Source of the DNA: a bacterium SCSIO 12741
GTDB taxonomy: Bacteria > Bacteroidota > Bacteroidia > Flavobacteriales_G > Salibacteraceae
Direction: 5' to 3'
Assembly (NCBI GenBank): GCA_024398055.1
Contig: CP073749.1
Span: forward strand, 2,852,594 to 2,916,593
DNA: 64,000 nucleotides
Shown: positions 63,129 through 64,000 of the stretch, one piece after another
How positions within the stretch are numbered: the stretch's first letter is position 1
Layout: each line of letters starts with the position of its first letter
Translations under genes and position numbers: made by a program
Notes under the pieces: model-generated
What the model saw: the letters and a program-made list of their open reading frames with translations, nothing else
What the model was told of the DNA's origin: nothing
Database searches by the model: none

Positions 63129-64000
63129 TGCACTTCCAGTTTTTGGGTTGAGAGCCTATTTCCTTGCTCATTCCATAAGCTAATTATATAGACTCCAGGA
63201 TTGAGTAGAGAATTGAACTGGATTTCATCTTTTTCCGTGGTTGGACATTCTTCAACGATTTGCCCATCCAGGTTCATAAGAACAACCTTTCCTTGAGTCG
63301 ATCGAACCAACTTTACTAAAACCTGATTCTGAGAAGAGTAGGCAACAAATCCAGGATTTGATTCCTGACTGTCGCGTATCACTGGGAATACAGAGCTGTA
63401 TTCATAACTGCCATCCAAATCCACCGTCTTTAATCGGTAGTAGGATTGTTCGATCAGCTGTTCGTCCCAGAATCGGTATTGCCGTATTTCGTTGGAGTAG
63501 CCTGCTGCGGCAACTTGACCAATAGGTTCAAAAGAAATTCCATTTGCCGAGTGCTGGATTTCGAAATAGGAAGAATGAATTTCGCTTGCCGTTTCCCATT
63601 GGAGTTGAGTTCCATTTTCAAGTGCCTCTGCATGGAATTGGGTGAGCTCTACTGGAAGTGGTGTTCCATTGCCAGCGCCACCAAAAATGCTAAAGGAGCG
63701 AACTCCTGTCCAGGTGAGTTTATTTGTACCCGTGTTCACCGATCCAGTTCCCATGGTATCGGTTATGGCCGCTGTGCTGTTGGCAGGCCTTTCCCAGGTA
63801 CTTCCATATTTTACGGGAAAAAGATCGGCTTCGGTTCCGTTGATGTCTCCATCTTGGTAGATCAATTCAATCGAATAATTGGGGTTAGTGATTCCTGTTG
63901 GTTCGATGGTCCAATAGCGGTTGATAAAAGTGGTTACTCCGCCATCCATATTGGGGTGTTTACTTGCCGTTACCGTGGCGTCCAGGTAGGCTGTTGGGGC
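63125..64000 (-). CDS. T9SS cargo protein, 5' end outside the window
   Basis: C-terminal part of a secreted protein; the frame is open to the window end, upstream of the first ATG at 63949. It holds strands ending in INRYWTIEPTGITNP, then VELTQFHAEALENGTQLQWE, the fibronectin-like SSYFEIQHSANGISFEPIGQV with YYRLKTVDLDGSYEYS, and a type A T9SS sorting domain (VVLMNLDGQIVEE, LLNPGVYIISLWNEQ). Its layout parallels the gene at 56875. The cargo function lies outside the visible region. Confidence 0.83.
   Translation of the reverse strand, partial: APTAYLDATVTASKHPNMDGGVTTFINRYWTIEPTGITNPNYSIELIYQDGDINGTEADLFPVKYGSTWERPANSTAAITDTMGTGSVNTGTNKLTWTGVRSFSIFGGAGNGTPLPVELTQFHAEALENGTQLQWETASEIHSSYFEIQHSANGISFEPIGQVAAAGYSNEIRQYRFWDEQLIEQSYYRLKTVDLDGSYEYSSVFPVIRDSQESNPGFVAYSSQNQVLVKLVRSTQGKVVLMNLDGQIVEECPTTEKDEIQFNSLLNPGVYIISLWNEQGNRLSTQKLEVH

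Overview
The window is about 64 kb of a chromosome from a member of the Bacteroidota, most likely a Flavobacteriales-type bacterium. Evidence: many secreted proteins with type IX secretion system (T9SS) C-terminal sorting domains, a PorP/SprF family protein, SprB-type repeats, a Rho factor with a large disordered insertion, BshC of bacillithiol synthesis, the long form of IspH, and TAnnTTTG-type -7 promoter boxes close to start codons. The genus cannot be fixed from the sequence alone. No rRNA, CRISPR array, insertion sequence with a transposase, or prophage was seen; there is one tRNA, tRNA-Leu(GAG).

Layout. 1-13.3 kb: a tightly coupled plus-strand locus of three very large repeat-rich T9SS cargo proteins followed by porP/sprF; two of the three are broken by single-base losses in G runs. 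13.3-24.9 kb: mostly minus-strand metabolism and envelope genes (3-hydroxyacyl-CoA dehydrogenase, polyprenyl glycosylphosphotransferase, Gfo/Idh oxidoreductase, pcm, IMPase, mtaB, rhodanese, xerD, aroQ, RmlD-like reductase). 25-36.3 kb: rho, mpl, rhomboid protease, flavodoxin, rplS-trmD, a CoA transferase and two glycosyltransferases. 36.5-50.3 kb: outer-membrane and secreted proteins of unknown role, YjdM, a Rof-like Rho-binding protein, further T9SS cargos, an S41 peptidase and a COG0523 GTPase.

50.4-56.7 kb has the look of an accessory region. It holds a PadR-HAAS pair and a serine hydrolase with near-identical palindromic operators in front of both units, a pair of REP-like palindromes around a VOC lipoprotein, and a lipoprotein gene lying between two integron attC-like structures. 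It ends at the tRNA-Leu gene. 56.9-64 kb: T9SS cargo, polyphosphate kinase 2, ispH-rimO, bshC and a truncated T9SS cargo at the window edge.

Two themes stand out. First, four genes (two giant adhesins, pcm and xerD) are each interrupted by exactly one missing G/C in a run of four or five. Because two are housekeeping genes, sequencing or assembly error is the leading explanation, and the intact proteins can be read across the breaks. Second, several genes (trmD, bshC, mtaB, pcm) have a -7 promoter box only 4-7 nt before the start codon, which predicts leaderless mRNAs.
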